Shown one piece after another: positions 52,799 through 61,387 of a stretch of 64,000 nt of DNA. The number at the start of each line of letters is the position of its first letter. Positions within the stretch are counted from its first letter, which is position 1. The translations under genes were made by a program, and so were the position numbers. Source of the stretch: Acidobacteriota bacterium. GTDB taxonomy: Bacteria > Acidobacteriota > Terriglobia > Acidiferrales > UBA7541. Location: positions 124,001 through 188,000 of the forward strand of contig QHZD01000020.1 in NCBI GenBank assembly GCA_003225315.1. The letters are read 5' to 3'. Below the pieces are notes generated by a model. That model saw only the letters and a program-made list of their open reading frames with translations. It was not told the origin of the DNA and did not search any database.

Positions 52799-53974
52799 AT
52801 GAAGATTCACGAGTATCAAGCAAAGGCGATTCTGTCTCGCTACGGCGTCACCACTCCCCGCGGCGAAGTCGCTTTCACCAAGGAAGAGGCGCGCGAGGCC
52901 GCGCACCGTCTGCGATCGCACGCCAACGTCGTCGTCGTTAAAGCGCAAATTCACGCCGGTGGCCGCGGCAAAGCAGGCGGCGTCAAGCTGGCCCACTCCT
53001 CCGACGAAGCTGCCGACATCGCCAGCCACATTCTCGGCATGAAGCTCGTCACTCCGCAAACCGGCCCCGCGGGCCGCATCGTCAAGCGCCTGCTTGTCGA
53101 AGAAGGCCTCGACATCAAGCGCGAACTTTATCTTGGCCTGCTTGTCGATCGTGGCACCGGCTGCGTCGTCTTCATGGCCAGCGCCGCAGGCGGCATGGAA
53201 ATTGAGGAAGTCGCAAAAGATGACCCTGGTGCCATTTTGCGCGAATCGATTCATCCGGCCGTGGGATTGCAGCCTTACCAGGCCCGCAAAATCGCCTTTG
53301 GCCTGGGATTGCCGAGCGAAGTAGCGAATTCTGCAATCCCGTTCCTCCAGTCGCTCCACCGCGCTTTCATTGACACTGATGCCTCCATGCTCGAAATCAA
53401 TCCTTGCGTGCTCACCGGCGACGGCAAACTTGTCGCGCTGGACGCCAAAATGACTTTTGACGACAACGCGCTCTTCCGCCACAAGGATCTTCGCGAACTC
53501 CGCGACCTCGATGAAGAGGACCCCCTCGAAGTCGAAGCTTCCAAGTACGGGCTCAATTACATCAAGCTCGATGGCAGCGTCGCCTGCATGGTCAATGGCG
53601 CCGGTCTCGCCATGGCTACCATGGACATCATCAAGTACGCTGGCGGCTCTCCCGCGAACTTTCTCGATGTCGGCGGCGGCGCCTCTGCTGAACAAGTCAA
53701 GAATGCTTTCCGCATTCTCATGAGCGATCCGGAAGTCAAAGCCGTGTTCATCAATATTTTTGGCGGCATCTTACGCTGCGATGTTCTCGCTACCGGTGTC
53801 GTCTCCGCCGCGAAAGAATTGCATTTGCAAGTCCCTGTCGTCATTCGCATGGAAGGAACCAACGTCGAAGCGGGGCAGAAAATTCTCCGCGAAAGCGGCT
53901 TGAATTTCACTATCGCTGACGGCATGAAAGACGGCGCCCAAAAAGTCGTTGCTCTTGCCGGAGGTGCGCGATGA
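52799..53974 (+). CDS. sucC: succinyl-CoA synthetase beta subunit
   Basis: 391 residues from the ATG at 52799 ([17 protein letters not shown]). The ATP-grasp region [34 protein letters not shown] and [16 protein letters not shown] are typical. With SucD it makes succinate and ATP or GTP from succinyl-CoA in the citric acid cycle. The sucD ATG overlaps its TGA (ATGA). Confidence 0.96.
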   Translation: MKIHEYQAKAILSRYGVTTPRGEVAFTKEEAREAAHRLRSHANVVVVKAQIHAGGRGKAGGVKLAHSSDEAADIASHILGMKLVTPQTGPAGRIVKRLLVEEGLDIKRELYLGLLVDRGTGCVVFMASAAGGMEIEEVAKDDPGAILRESIHPAVGLQPYQARKIAFGLGLPSEVANSAIPFLQSLHRAFIDTDASMLEINPCVLTGDGKLVALDAKMTFDDNALFRHKDLRELRDLDEEDPLEVEASKYGLNYIKLDGSVACMVNGAGLAMATMDIIKYAGGSPANFLDVGGGASAEQVKNAFRILMSDPEVKAVFINIFGGILRCDVLATGVVSAAKELHLQVPVVIRMEGTNVEAGQKILRESGLNFTIADGMKDGAQKVVALAGGAR

Positions 53975-54840
53975 GCGTCCTCGTCAACGAAAAAACTCGC
54001 CTCATCGTCCAGGGTTTCACCGGCCGCGAAGGTACTTTTCACGCGCAACAAATGATCGAATACGGCACCAACGTTGTCGGCGGCGTCACGCCCGGCAAAG
54101 GTGGCACCAAGCATCTTGAACGCCCGGTCTTCAACACTGTCGCCGAGGCCGCCAAAGCCACTGGCGCAAACGCCTCGGTCATTTTCGTTCCGCCTCCGTA
54201 CGCCGCCGATGCCATCCTCGAGGCCGACGACGCCAAAATTCCCCTCGTCGTCTGCATCACCGAAGGCATTCCCGCCCTTGACATGGTGCGTGTCGCCTCC
54301 GTCGTCGATTTCAAGAAAACGCGTCTCATCGGTCCGAACTGCCCGGGCATCATCTCCCCTGGGAAATGCAAAATCGGCATCATGCCCGGCCGCATCCACA
54401 AGCAGGGCAACGTCGGCGTCGTCAGCCGCAGCGGCACGCTCACCTACGAAGCCGTCCATCAATTGACGCAACTTGGCATCGGCCAATCCACCTGCATCGG
54501 CATCGGTGGCGATCCCATCATCGGCACCACGTTTCTCGACGCCATCCAGTTTTTCAACGACGATCCGGACACGCACGCCATTATTTTGATCGGCGAAATC
54601 GGCGGCAACGCCGAAGAGCGCGCCGCCGAATGGATCAAGGCCAACGTGAAGAAGCCGGTCGTCGGCTTCATCGCCGGACAGACCGCTCCGCCGGGACGCC
54701 GCATGGGCCATGCTGGCGCGATCATCAGCGGCGGCCAGGGCACTGCCAAGGACAAGTACGCCGCGATGGCCGCAGCCGGTATCCGCACCGTCGAAACTCC
54801 CGCGGATCTCGGCTCGACTCTTGCCGCGACATTGAAATGA
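53971..54840 (+). CDS. sucD: succinyl-CoA synthetase alpha subunit
   Basis: 289 residues. The CoA-binding Rossmann part ([20 protein letters not shown]) is followed by the ligase domain; the phosphohistidine lies in [19 protein letters not shown]. It partners with SucC, with which it overlaps by four bases. A palindromic repeat begins six bases after its stop. Confidence 0.96.
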   Translation: MSVLVNEKTRLIVQGFTGREGTFHAQQMIEYGTNVVGGVTPGKGGTKHLERPVFNTVAEAAKATGANASVIFVPPPYAADAILEADDAKIPLVVCITEGIPALDMVRVASVVDFKKTRLIGPNCPGIISPGKCKIGIMPGRIHKQGNVGVVSRSGTLTYEAVHQLTQLGIGQSTCIGIGGDPIIGTTFLDAIQFFNDDPDTHAIILIGEIGGNAEERAAEWIKANVKKPVVGFIAGQTAPPGRRMGHAGAIISGGQGTAKDKYAAMAAAGIRTVETPADLGSTLAATLK

Positions 54841-54845
54841 AGAAT

Positions 54846-54912
54846 CTGTAGCTCGGGCCTTCAGGCCCGAGGCTTTTTCCTGATCGCGTACCGCCGGGCT
54901 TCAGCCCGGCAT
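54846..54912 (+). repeat. palindromic repeat pair between sucD and ndk
   Basis: First unit (54846-54878): CTGTAGCTCGGGCCTTCAGG, then CCCGAGGCTTTTT. It matches the hscB/hscA element at 12297-12325 apart from compensating A/G and T/C changes that keep the stem. Second unit (54891-54908): CCGGGC-TTCA-GCCCGG-like palindrome. The T tract after the first unit could give some termination. Confidence 0.75.
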
Positions 54913-54943
54913 CTTGGATTTGATACTTCGGAGGAATTTCTTC

Positions 54944-55363
54944 GTGGCAATCGAACGCACATTCGCAATCATCAAGCCCGACGCCGTCAGTCGCGGCCAG
55001 CAAGGCGAGATCCTCGCCCGCATTCATAAGGCCGGTTTTAGAATCGTTGCCATTAAATCCATGCGCCTCACAAAAGAAGAAGCCGGCGGCTTCTACGCCG
55101 TCCACAAAGCGCGCCCCTTCTTCGGCGAGCTTACGGACTTCATGAGTTCCGGCAAAATCTTCGCCATGGTTCTCGAAGCCGAAGGCGCCATTCTCAAGTG
55201 GCGCGACACCATGGGCGCCACCGATCCGAAAAAAGCTGCCCCCGGCACGATTCGCCACGACCTTGGCACTAGCATTGGCAACAATTGCACTCACGGCTCC
55301 GACGCACCGGAAACCGCCGCCTTCGAAATCGGTTATTTCTTCTCCGGCCTCGAACTTATTTAG
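54944..55363 (+). CDS. ndk: nucleoside diphosphate kinase
   Basis: 139 residues from a GTG at 54944 with GGAGGAA seven bases upstream, giving the normal start [18 protein letters not shown]. The phosphoacceptor His is in [14 protein letters not shown]. It balances nucleoside triphosphate pools by transferring the gamma phosphate. It follows sucCD, a frequent neighbour because succinyl-CoA synthetase can produce GTP. Confidence 0.96.
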   Translation: MAIERTFAIIKPDAVSRGQQGEILARIHKAGFRIVAIKSMRLTKEEAGGFYAVHKARPFFGELTDFMSSGKIFAMVLEAEGAILKWRDTMGATDPKKAAPGTIRHDLGTSIGNNCTHGSDAPETAAFEIGYFFSGLELI

Positions 55364-55463
55364 CCGCGAGCGATTGGACGTAAGTAGGGTTACGATACAT
55401 CGTGCCCCTCTTTCTTTCGCTCCCTCATTACTTCTTTACTTCATTTCTTCTAGAATCTCTCTC

Positions 55464-55697
55464 GTGGACCCCCTCCGCGAACTTGGCCGCATGCTCCTCG
55501 TTCTCGGCGTCTTCCTGGTCATTCTCGGCGCTCTCTTTTACTTCGGCGGCAAGCTCCCGTTGCGCCTCGGCCGCCTGCCTGGCGACATTGTCCACCGCGG
55601 CGAGCACACTACGTTCTATTTCCCCATCGTTACCTGTCTCGTCCTCAGCGCCGCTTTCTCTCTGCTCCTTTGGCTCTTTGGACATCTCCGCAAGTAA
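55464..55697 (+). CDS. DUF2905 family small membrane protein
   Basis: 77 residues from a GTG at 55464. MLLVLGVFLVILGALFYF and a second hydrophobic segment (YFPIVTCLVLSAAFSLLLWL) flank the conserved loop RLGRLPGDIVHRGEHTTFYF, the DUF2905 signature (GRLPGDI). It is a two-pass inner-membrane protein of unknown function. It lies 100 bases after ndk. Confidence 0.85.
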   Translation: MDPLRELGRMLLVLGVFLVILGALFYFGGKLPLRLGRLPGDIVHRGEHTTFYFPIVTCLVLSAAFSLLLWLFGHLRK

Positions 55698-55725
55698 CTC
55701 CGTCTTTTCCTTAACTTCCTTTACC

Positions 55726-56190
55726 TCATTTTTCTATCTTGAACTCCGCCCGTATGAACGCCTTGATCCCTTCTTCTCCCGTCAATCGTAAACACGCCAG
55801 TTTCCCTTCGCGTTCCAAATCAATGTGAAAATCAAAAAACGGGCAGCACTTGCTCTCCGCCACCACCCACTCCGCCAATTCCGCAAGTGTCGCGTCACCT
55901 GGACTGAATTGAAACTCATACCCTTTTTCCGTCTCCACGATCTCTTTCCTTGCCGCCATCAATTTCTCGCTCAATTGCTTGTGCCGCGCCCGCTCTTCGG
56001 GCGTCAGCGCTTTGATGTTGCAATAGAATTTGCTTTGCACCGTGGCCACCTGCCTCTCGGGTTTTACGACGAACGTCGAGCCTTGCGCCGCAAGCCCCAT
56101 CGCTCCGCCGCTTCCCATCAAAAGCGCCAGCGTCACGCCTGCCAAGCTCTTCTTACTCATTCTCACAAACTGCTCTTTCCCGTTCTTCAT
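55726..56190 (-). CDS. exported CCPFF-motif protein, probable MerR target
   Basis: 154 residues from the ATG at 56190, which has GGAGGAAA upstream. It has a signal peptide (MSKKSLAGVTLALLMGSGGAMGLAAQ within the first 36 residues). The mature part has FYCNIKALTPEERARHKQ, a helical region, AESKCCPFFDFHIDLEREG and GIKAFIRAEF. The Cys-Cys-Pro-Phe-Phe motif and single upstream Cys could bind a metal. Similar small proteins accompany mercury or heavy-metal regulators. A MerR-type promoter with a 19-base spacer drives it, and merR is divergent. Confidence 0.78.
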   Translation of the reverse strand: MKNGKEQFVRMSKKSLAGVTLALLMGSGGAMGLAAQGSTFVVKPERQVATVQSKFYCNIKALTPEERARHKQLSEKLMAARKEIVETEKGYEFQFSPGDATLAELAEWVVAESKCCPFFDFHIDLEREGKLACLRLTGEEGIKAFIRAEFKIEK

Positions 56191-56230
56191 GGCTTTCCTC
56201 CAATTAGGATTTGCCACGTCCCATCCCCGG

Positions 56231-56261
56231 ATGCTAAAACTTAAAGTCAGCTTTAAGTCAA
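56231..56261 (-). promoter_or_regulatory. MerR-type promoter and operator
   Basis: Minus strand: -35 TTGACT (56256-56261) and -10 TAGCAT (56231-56236) with a 19-base spacer, the overlong spacing typical of MerR-activated promoters. Within it is a perfect palindrome ACTTAAAG-TCAG-CTTTAAGT (56239-56258). It would drive the CCPFF-motif protein gene. Confidence 0.82.
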
Positions 56262-56298
56262 GCCCCATTTTCAAAGAGAAAGATCAGGAAGGACCAAT

Positions 56299-56718
56299 AT
56301 GAAAATCGGCCAACTCGCTCGCAGCGCCGGCCTCAACGCCTCCGCCATCCGCTACTACGAAAAACGCGGCCTGCTCGCCGCGCCCCAGCGCACGGGCGGC
56401 CAGCGCCGTTACGCAAGCGATGCCCTTTCGCGCGTGCTCTTGATCCGCTTCGCCACCGACATGGGTTTTACCCTCAGCGAAATCAAGCTTTTCCTCAGCG
56501 GCCTCCGCGACAATACTCCCGTCGGCCCGCGTTGGAAAAAGCTCGCCACTCGCAAGCTCATCGAAGTCGAGCAAAACATCGCGCGCTCCCTCAAGCTCAA
56601 ATCCCTTCTCCAGGGCCTCCTCCACTGCCACTGCCCCTCACTCCAGTTCTGCGTCAATTGCCTCCGCCTCAGCCCCAAACTGTGTCGCTTTGACAGCATC
56701 CGGCTGAAGCGCCGTTAA
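56299..56718 (+). CDS. MerR-family transcriptional regulator
   Basis: 139 residues. The winged-helix start MKIGQLARSAGLNASAIRYY, EKRGLL and GGQRRYASDAL identify MerR, followed by a dimerisation helix and a Cys-rich end: HCHCPSLQFCVNCL plus a later KLC. Such Cys could bind a metal ion or a [2Fe-2S] cluster as in SoxR, but the spacing (CxC-x5-CxxC) does not fit SoxR exactly. GGAAGGACC precedes the ATG. It most likely binds the palindrome at 56239-56258 and activates the divergent gene. Confidence 0.92.
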   Translation: MKIGQLARSAGLNASAIRYYEKRGLLAAPQRTGGQRRYASDALSRVLLIRFATDMGFTLSEIKLFLSGLRDNTPVGPRWKKLATRKLIEVEQNIARSLKLKSLLQGLLHCHCPSLQFCVNCLRLSPKLCRFDSIRLKRR

Positions 56719-56773
56719 TCCACAAAAGGAGCGAAGTTGCAAAGGCGCAAGCGCAACCTGCAAGCTGATAAGC

Positions 56774-57673
56774 ATGCCGGAACTGCCGGATATCGCCGCG
56801 TACATTACTGCGCTCGAACCACGCATCGTCGCGCAGCCGCTCATTCGAGTACGGCTGGCAAGCCCCTTTTTGCTTCGAACCGCACAACCGCCCATCAAGA
56901 GTGTGGAGGGCCGCGTCGTGCGCGAACTGCGGCGAGTCGGCAAGCGCATCGCGATTGGAGTAGAAGGCAATCTTTGGCTGGTGCTGCACTTGATGATTGC
57001 AGGCCGGTTGCATTGGCGGCTGCCGGGGGCAAAGCTGGCGGGCCGCAACAGTCTGGCAGCCTTCGATTTTCCCAACGGTTCTCTCGTTCTGACCGAAGCC
57101 GGCACAAAGCACCGCGCATCGTTACATGTGCTCACTGGCGAGGAAGGCTTGCGTTCCATTGACCCGGGAGGAATCGACATCTTTGCGAGCGATCTCAGCT
57201 CGTTTCGCGACGCACTTACGTTCGAAAACCGCACACTCAAGAGAGCTCTCACCGATCCGCGCGTGGTCAGCGGGATCGGCAACGCGTATTCGGATGAAAT
57301 CCTGCACGCGGCGCAACTGTCGCCCATCGCCCTCACGCGCAAGCTGGAAGCGCACGAGTGGGAAAGGCTGTTCGCTGCGGCGCGCAATACACTCAAAGTC
57401 TGGATAGACCGGCTGCGCACGGAAGCCGAAGCTGGCTTTCCCGAAAAGGTGACCGCGTTTCGCAAGGAAATGGCGGTTCACGGCCGCTATGGACAGCCTT
57501 GTCCGAAGTGTGGAGCGAAGATCCAGCGCATTCGTTACGCGGACAACGAAACGAACTACTGTGCGCGGTGCCAAACGGGTGGAAAAGTTCTCGCGGACCG
57601 CGCTTTGTCGCGGCTGTTGGGATCGGACTGGCCGCGCACGCTCGAGGAACTCGAAGTCCTCAAACGCCGCTAA
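56774..57673 (+). CDS. formamidopyrimidine-DNA glycosylase family (Fpg/Nei)
   Basis: 299 residues. MPELPDIAAYITAL gives the catalytic N-terminal Pro and Glu after Met removal. The H2TH region VSGIGNAYSDEILHAAQLSP and a C-terminal zinc finger with Cys in QPCPKCGAK and NYCARCQTGG are present. It excises oxidised bases and cuts the abasic site. PELPD with an Ile rather than Val/Glu at the next positions puts it outside strict MutM; Nei-like specificity is possible. Confidence 0.9.
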   Translation: MPELPDIAAYITALEPRIVAQPLIRVRLASPFLLRTAQPPIKSVEGRVVRELRRVGKRIAIGVEGNLWLVLHLMIAGRLHWRLPGAKLAGRNSLAAFDFPNGSLVLTEAGTKHRASLHVLTGEEGLRSIDPGGIDIFASDLSSFRDALTFENRTLKRALTDPRVVSGIGNAYSDEILHAAQLSPIALTRKLEAHEWERLFAAARNTLKVWIDRLRTEAEAGFPEKVTAFRKEMAVHGRYGQPCPKCGAKIQRIRYADNETNYCARCQTGGKVLADRALSRLLGSDWPRTLEELEVLKRR

Positions 57674-57927
57674 TTCGTGTGCCTTTCTGAATGTCATGGA
57701 TCGCGCCGTCCGCTCGCCGTCATGGACATGTTCATGGCGGCCTCTACCCTCATCCTCGTTACAAGCGGCCGCTCCTTCCGTTCCCTCCGTCCCCGCCTTC
57801 GTCTGGCTGATGGGTCAAGCTCCCTCTAATTGAGTTCGGGCTTCATCCCAAGCTTCTCTTGCGAAAACTTTGCGTCTAGAATCGCTAGATGGCTCAACTT
57901 TTCAACCAGAGAGAACAAGGACTTACG

Positions 57928-58254
57928 ATGGACGGTTTATGGACGACCGAGTTCGGCAGCAGCACAGGAATATTCGGCGGTGGCGTGGCAGTTTTCCGGG
58001 ATGGGAAAATATTGGGCGGCGACGCGACCTACTACTACATCGGAGAATACACCCTGACAGGGAACGCCTTCAAAGCCACGCTAAGGATTTCTCCCTTTAT
58101 CGAAGGCGCGGAAAGTGTATTCAAGACCGTGGGCAGAGACCTTACGTTAGATTTGGAGGGGTCCCTGACAAGTAAGGACCAAGCGATTGCTCAGGGGCAT
58201 CCCAGAGGGACGCCAGGTCTCAATTTTGGAGCAAAGCTAACCAGGCGCGCGTAA
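57928..58254 (+). CDS. GrlR-like small protein upstream of a RelA/SpoT-synthetase gene
   Basis: 108 residues from the ATG at 57928, preceded by AAGGA; an earlier start at 57889 is possible. MDGLWTTEFGSSTGIFGGGV, VAVFRDGKILGGDATYYYIGEY and a later FKATLRISPF match the beta-barrel pattern of GrlR-like proteins. GrlR is a regulator of virulence genes in enteropathogenic E. coli, but homologues are widespread and mostly uncharacterised. It ends 15 bases before the RelA/SpoT gene, so the two form an operon in which this protein could neutralise or regulate the synthetase. Confidence 0.75.
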   Translation: MDGLWTTEFGSSTGIFGGGVAVFRDGKILGGDATYYYIGEYTLTGNAFKATLRISPFIEGAESVFKTVGRDLTLDLEGSLTSKDQAIAQGHPRGTPGLNFGAKLTRRA

Positions 58255-58269
58255 AGCCGTGGGCGAAAG

Positions 58270-59373
58270 ATGACGGGTTCAGAAAGCCGAGCAAGCATCG
58301 AAGATGTTCTTGCCGAATTCGACCGCAGGCAGGAGATGCTTGCGGCACTTTGCGCCAAGACAAAGAGTCTGATCGAGGCGAGTTTACAAGACGCCAACAT
58401 CCGGTACCAATCTGTGCAGGCTCGCGTCAAAACGAGGAAAAAACTTAAGGAAAAGTATCTCGATCCGTCAAAGAATTATCGGCAACTGGAGGACATAACG
58501 GATTTGGCTGGGTTGCGGATCATTACATACTACGAAAATGATGTGGACCGCGTAGCCGAGGTGATTAAGAGAGAATTTGATCTTGACGCGAAAAATTCTG
58601 TCGACAAAAGAGACACCGAACCGGACAGGTTCGGATACAGTGCGTTGAACTACGTATGCCGGCACTTGCAAAAGCGGACATCTGATGTCGAATATAAGAG
58701 GTTCGCCGGGTCCTGCTGCGAGATACAAATTACGTCGATCCTGAGCCACGCTTGGTCTGAAATGGAACATGAGTGGTACGACCTGAAGGACGCCTACCCG
58801 AACGAAATCAAAAGGAAATTCTCTCGACTAGCCGCGCTGTTGGAGCTTGCTGAATCGGAGTTCCTCGGCATCAGGACAAGCCGGACCCAATTCGAGCGAT
58901 CTGTCGCCGTGCGTGTTGAGGCGAGAGTCCCAAATCTTCCCGCTGATGCCGTCTCATTAAGGTCATTTATTGAACAGGAGCCTATTGTCGCCGAACTTGA
59001 TAAATCTCTTGCACAGATCATGGGAGCAAGCCTAAGAGAAAACCTCCCCGATAGTGTCGTAGAGGAGAGGGCGAGGGCCGCAACGCTAGCTGGGATGGCG
59101 AAATTGCAAGACGTTCGGGACTCCCTGGCGAAATACAGAACGGCGCTTCCCGAGTTCGTGCGTCGATGCTATGGAGAATTGTGGCCCAAGCCACCACAAG
59201 GCTTTGAAGCATCTAAGGGCATATCCATTTTTCACTTAGGTTTGATGCTCGTCGGCGCTAAGGGAGCGGATGCAACTACCGAATATTTGAAGAGATTTCG
59301 GTTGAATCCTGGCTGGGACGTAGAGCGTCAGGTGGCCATCGCCAGTGAGGCCGCTGGCAAGTATCCAAAATAA
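58270..59373 (+). CDS. RelA/SpoT synthetase-domain protein with C-terminal extension
   Basis: 367 residues. Residues about 40-190 hold the alarmone synthetase domain: SVQARVKTRKKLKEKYLDP, LEDITDLAGLRIITYYEND, DRFGYSALNYVCRHL and CEIQITSILSHAWSEMEHEW, with the Glu-x-Gln pair of the active site. There is no HD hydrolase or TGS domain. Residues about 200-367 are helical and unassigned. Lone synthetases may make (p)ppGpp or, as toxSAS toxins, modify tRNA or adenine nucleotides. GC content is visibly lower than in the flanking fpg-like and xseA genes. The short GrlR-like gene is directly upstream. Confidence 0.9.
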   Translation: MTGSESRASIEDVLAEFDRRQEMLAALCAKTKSLIEASLQDANIRYQSVQARVKTRKKLKEKYLDPSKNYRQLEDITDLAGLRIITYYENDVDRVAEVIKREFDLDAKNSVDKRDTEPDRFGYSALNYVCRHLQKRTSDVEYKRFAGSCCEIQITSILSHAWSEMEHEWYDLKDAYPNEIKRKFSRLAALLELAESEFLGIRTSRTQFERSVAVRVEARVPNLPADAVSLRSFIEQEPIVAELDKSLAQIMGASLRENLPDSVVEERARAATLAGMAKLQDVRDSLAKYRTALPEFVRRCYGELWPKPPQGFEASKGISIFHLGLMLVGAKGADATTEYLKRFRLNPGWDVERQVAIASEAAGKYPK

Positions 59374-59516
59374 GATCAGTTTCAATGGACTTTGGAAAAC
59401 GAATTCGGCAACAGAGTCGCACGCATGCTAAGGACCGTTTTTTCCTTTGGGCTGGTCTCAATTCAAACCGACACCTCTGCCATCCCTCAGCAAACAAACC
59501 ACTTACCAGTAATTCC

Positions 59517-59544
59517 TTGACAAACAGTAACGATATGCTATAAT
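59517..59544 (+). promoter_or_regulatory. near-consensus sigma-70 promoter
   Basis: TTGACA (59517-59522), 16-base spacer, TATAAT (59539-59544): both hexamers match the consensus fully. The next accepted start codon is xseA at 60017, so the transcript would have a leader of about 465 bases or be a non-coding RNA. Confidence 0.7.
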
Positions 59545-59770
59545 AGTCTTTGAGTTTCACGCTGCAAACTCGTCTTGCCTTCCAACCGTTTTCTGAAGTT
59601 CGTCCGCTCAGAAAACCCCCACGTTCCACTAACTCTTTTGGAATCACATCGTTTGCAGACCCCCACCCGTTAACCCCAATCGAATCATATCGTTTAAAGA
59701 ATCCGGAGGAGGGGCAGGCCCGAATCACTCTCTCTTCATCAACGGCAATGGCTGCCCTTTCTTTTCATAC

Positions 59771-59842
59771 ACTTACGAATTGCAATTCTAGCAACTCCTT
59801 TGTTTTGATATTCATGCAAATTGATGGGGGGGTAGGGGGGTA
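59771..59842 (+). repeat. dispersed repeat, copy A (ACTTACGAA core plus G tracts)
   Basis: Starts ACTTACGAATTGCAATTC and ends TTGATGGGGGGGTAGGGGGG with TA following. It aligns without gaps to the minus-strand segment 8475-8406. It lies in non-coding DNA about 175 bases before xseA. Confidence 0.75.
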
Positions 59843-60016
59843 CCTTCGCCTTTCTTCGACCAACGTCGTTCATTCCCCTCTCGCAACTCTCAACTTTCAA
59901 TCGAAGATCCCGAGCGGCTCGGGGCTTTCAACTTTTAACTTTAGATCGCTTGTCGACCGCATATTTGCATCCTTACTTCCTTACTTCATTATTTCGTCTT
60001 TTCGGGGTCTCTCCTC

Positions 60017-61384
60017 ATGACCCAGCAACTCACCTTCAACCTCATGCCCACGCGCCACACCTTCACCGTCAGCGAGCTGACCGGGAAAATTCGCGACCTC
60101 CTCGCAAAAAACTTCACCGACATCAGCGTGCAAGGCGAAATCTCCAACTGCCGCGCAGCGCAGTCCGGCCATATCTATTTCACTTTGAAAGACGATCGCG
60201 CCCAGGTCCGCTGCGTTTATTTCAAGCAGCAGCAGCGCGGCATCAAATTCCATCCCGAAGACGGATTGCAAATCACCGTGCGCGGCTCCATCAGCGTCTA
60301 CGAGCAGCGCGGCGAATATCAGATTTACGTCGAGAAAATCGACCTGGTGGGGCAAGGCGCTCTGCAGCTCGCCTTCGAGCAATTGAAAAAGCGCCTCGAA
60401 GCCGAGGGACTCTTCGATGCCGCGCGCAAAAAACCGCTGCCGCTTCTTCCCAGCCGCATCGGCATCATCACTTCGCCAAAGGGCGCCGCTGTCCGCGACG
60501 TCGCGCGCATCCTCACGCGCCGCTTTCCCAATGTCCATCTCATGCTTTATCCCGTGCGCGTGCAGGGAGAAGGCTCGGCCGAAGAAATTGTCAAGGCCCT
60601 GAAGTTTTTCAATAAAGCGAAACTCGTTGACGTGCTCATTCTCACGCGCGGCGGCGGCTCCATGGAAGATTTGTGGTCCTTCAACGAGGAAATCGTCGCG
60701 CGCGCTATCTTCGCTTCCGAGATTCCTGTCATCTCCGGGGTCGGCCACGAAACTGATTTTACCATCGCCGATTTTGTCGCCGATGTCCGCGCTTCCACGC
60801 CTTCCGCCGCCGCTGAACTCGTGGTTCAGACCCGGCGCGAATTTGACAAGCACATCGCCGAACTTCGCGGCGCTCTCGCCGAACAAATGCGCTATCGCAT
60901 CTTGGTTCTCAGCCGCCGCATTCACGAGCTTGCCGCCCGCCGCGGATTCCGCCGTCCGCTCGATCTGCTCCGCCAGCAGCGCCAGCGCGCCGACGAAATG
61001 ACTTCGCGCCTCGCGCTCGGCCTGCGCGCGCGCCTTGAGCAAGCGCGCAAGCGCTTCACCGCTGCGCACCTGCGCATCGCCACTTTCGATTTTCGCGTGA
61101 AGATCGCCGCATTCCGTCTGCGTCTCGAAAAGCGCACCGCCGAACTCGGCCTCCGCATCGAGCGATTGCTCCGCGCCAAGCGCGAACGCTGGCAGCGCCT
61201 CGCATTGCAGCTCCAGGAACGCGGCCCCTTGAAAGTCCTCGAACGCGGCTACGCCATCGCCACCGACGCCGGCGGCAACCTCCTCCGCTCCGCGGATCAA
61301 GTTCAGGTCGGCGACGACGTCGCCATCCAGCTCCACCGCGGCCGCTTGTCCACTGAAGTTAAGAGGAAGGAAGAGCAGAGGTGA
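60017..61384 (+). CDS. xseA: exodeoxyribonuclease VII large subunit
   Basis: 455 residues. The OB-fold start FTVSELTGKIRDLLAKNFTD, VQGEISNCRAAQSGHIYF and LPSRIGIITSPKGAAVRDV, ILTRGGGSMEDLWSFNEE and GHETDFTIADFVADVRASTP are all XseA signatures. A long Arg-rich coiled coil (about 270-400) follows. With XseB it degrades single-stranded DNA. No xseB gene follows; the next gene is a GIY-YIG-like protein three bases downstream. Confidence 0.95.
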   Translation: MTQQLTFNLMPTRHTFTVSELTGKIRDLLAKNFTDISVQGEISNCRAAQSGHIYFTLKDDRAQVRCVYFKQQQRGIKFHPEDGLQITVRGSISVYEQRGEYQIYVEKIDLVGQGALQLAFEQLKKRLEAEGLFDAARKKPLPLLPSRIGIITSPKGAAVRDVARILTRRFPNVHLMLYPVRVQGEGSAEEIVKALKFFNKAKLVDVLILTRGGGSMEDLWSFNEEIVARAIFASEIPVISGVGHETDFTIADFVADVRASTPSAAAELVVQTRREFDKHIAELRGALAEQMRYRILVLSRRIHELAARRGFRRPLDLLRQQRQRADEMTSRLALGLRARLEQARKRFTAAHLRIATFDFRVKIAAFRLRLEKRTAELGLRIERLLRAKRERWQRLALQLQERGPLKVLERGYAIATDAGGNLLRSADQVQVGDDVAIQLHRGRLSTEVKRKEEQR

Positions 61385-61387
61385 TCT

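Larger units (their letters stand above)
59374..60016. other. 643-base intergenic region before xseA
   Basis: It contains a near-consensus promoter (59517-59544) with no gene for 470 bases and a dispersed-repeat copy (59771-59842). The stretch 59879-59944 is low-complexity (TCTCAACTTTCAATC and CAACTTTTAACTTT strings). An open frame at 59550-60020 has unusual composition and no ribosome site and is not accepted. Confidence 0.6.

Noticed and set aside
59550-60020. 156-codon open frame before xseA
   Set aside because: It has no ribosome site, covers a dispersed repeat and low-complexity DNA, and the translated text has no recognisable domain.
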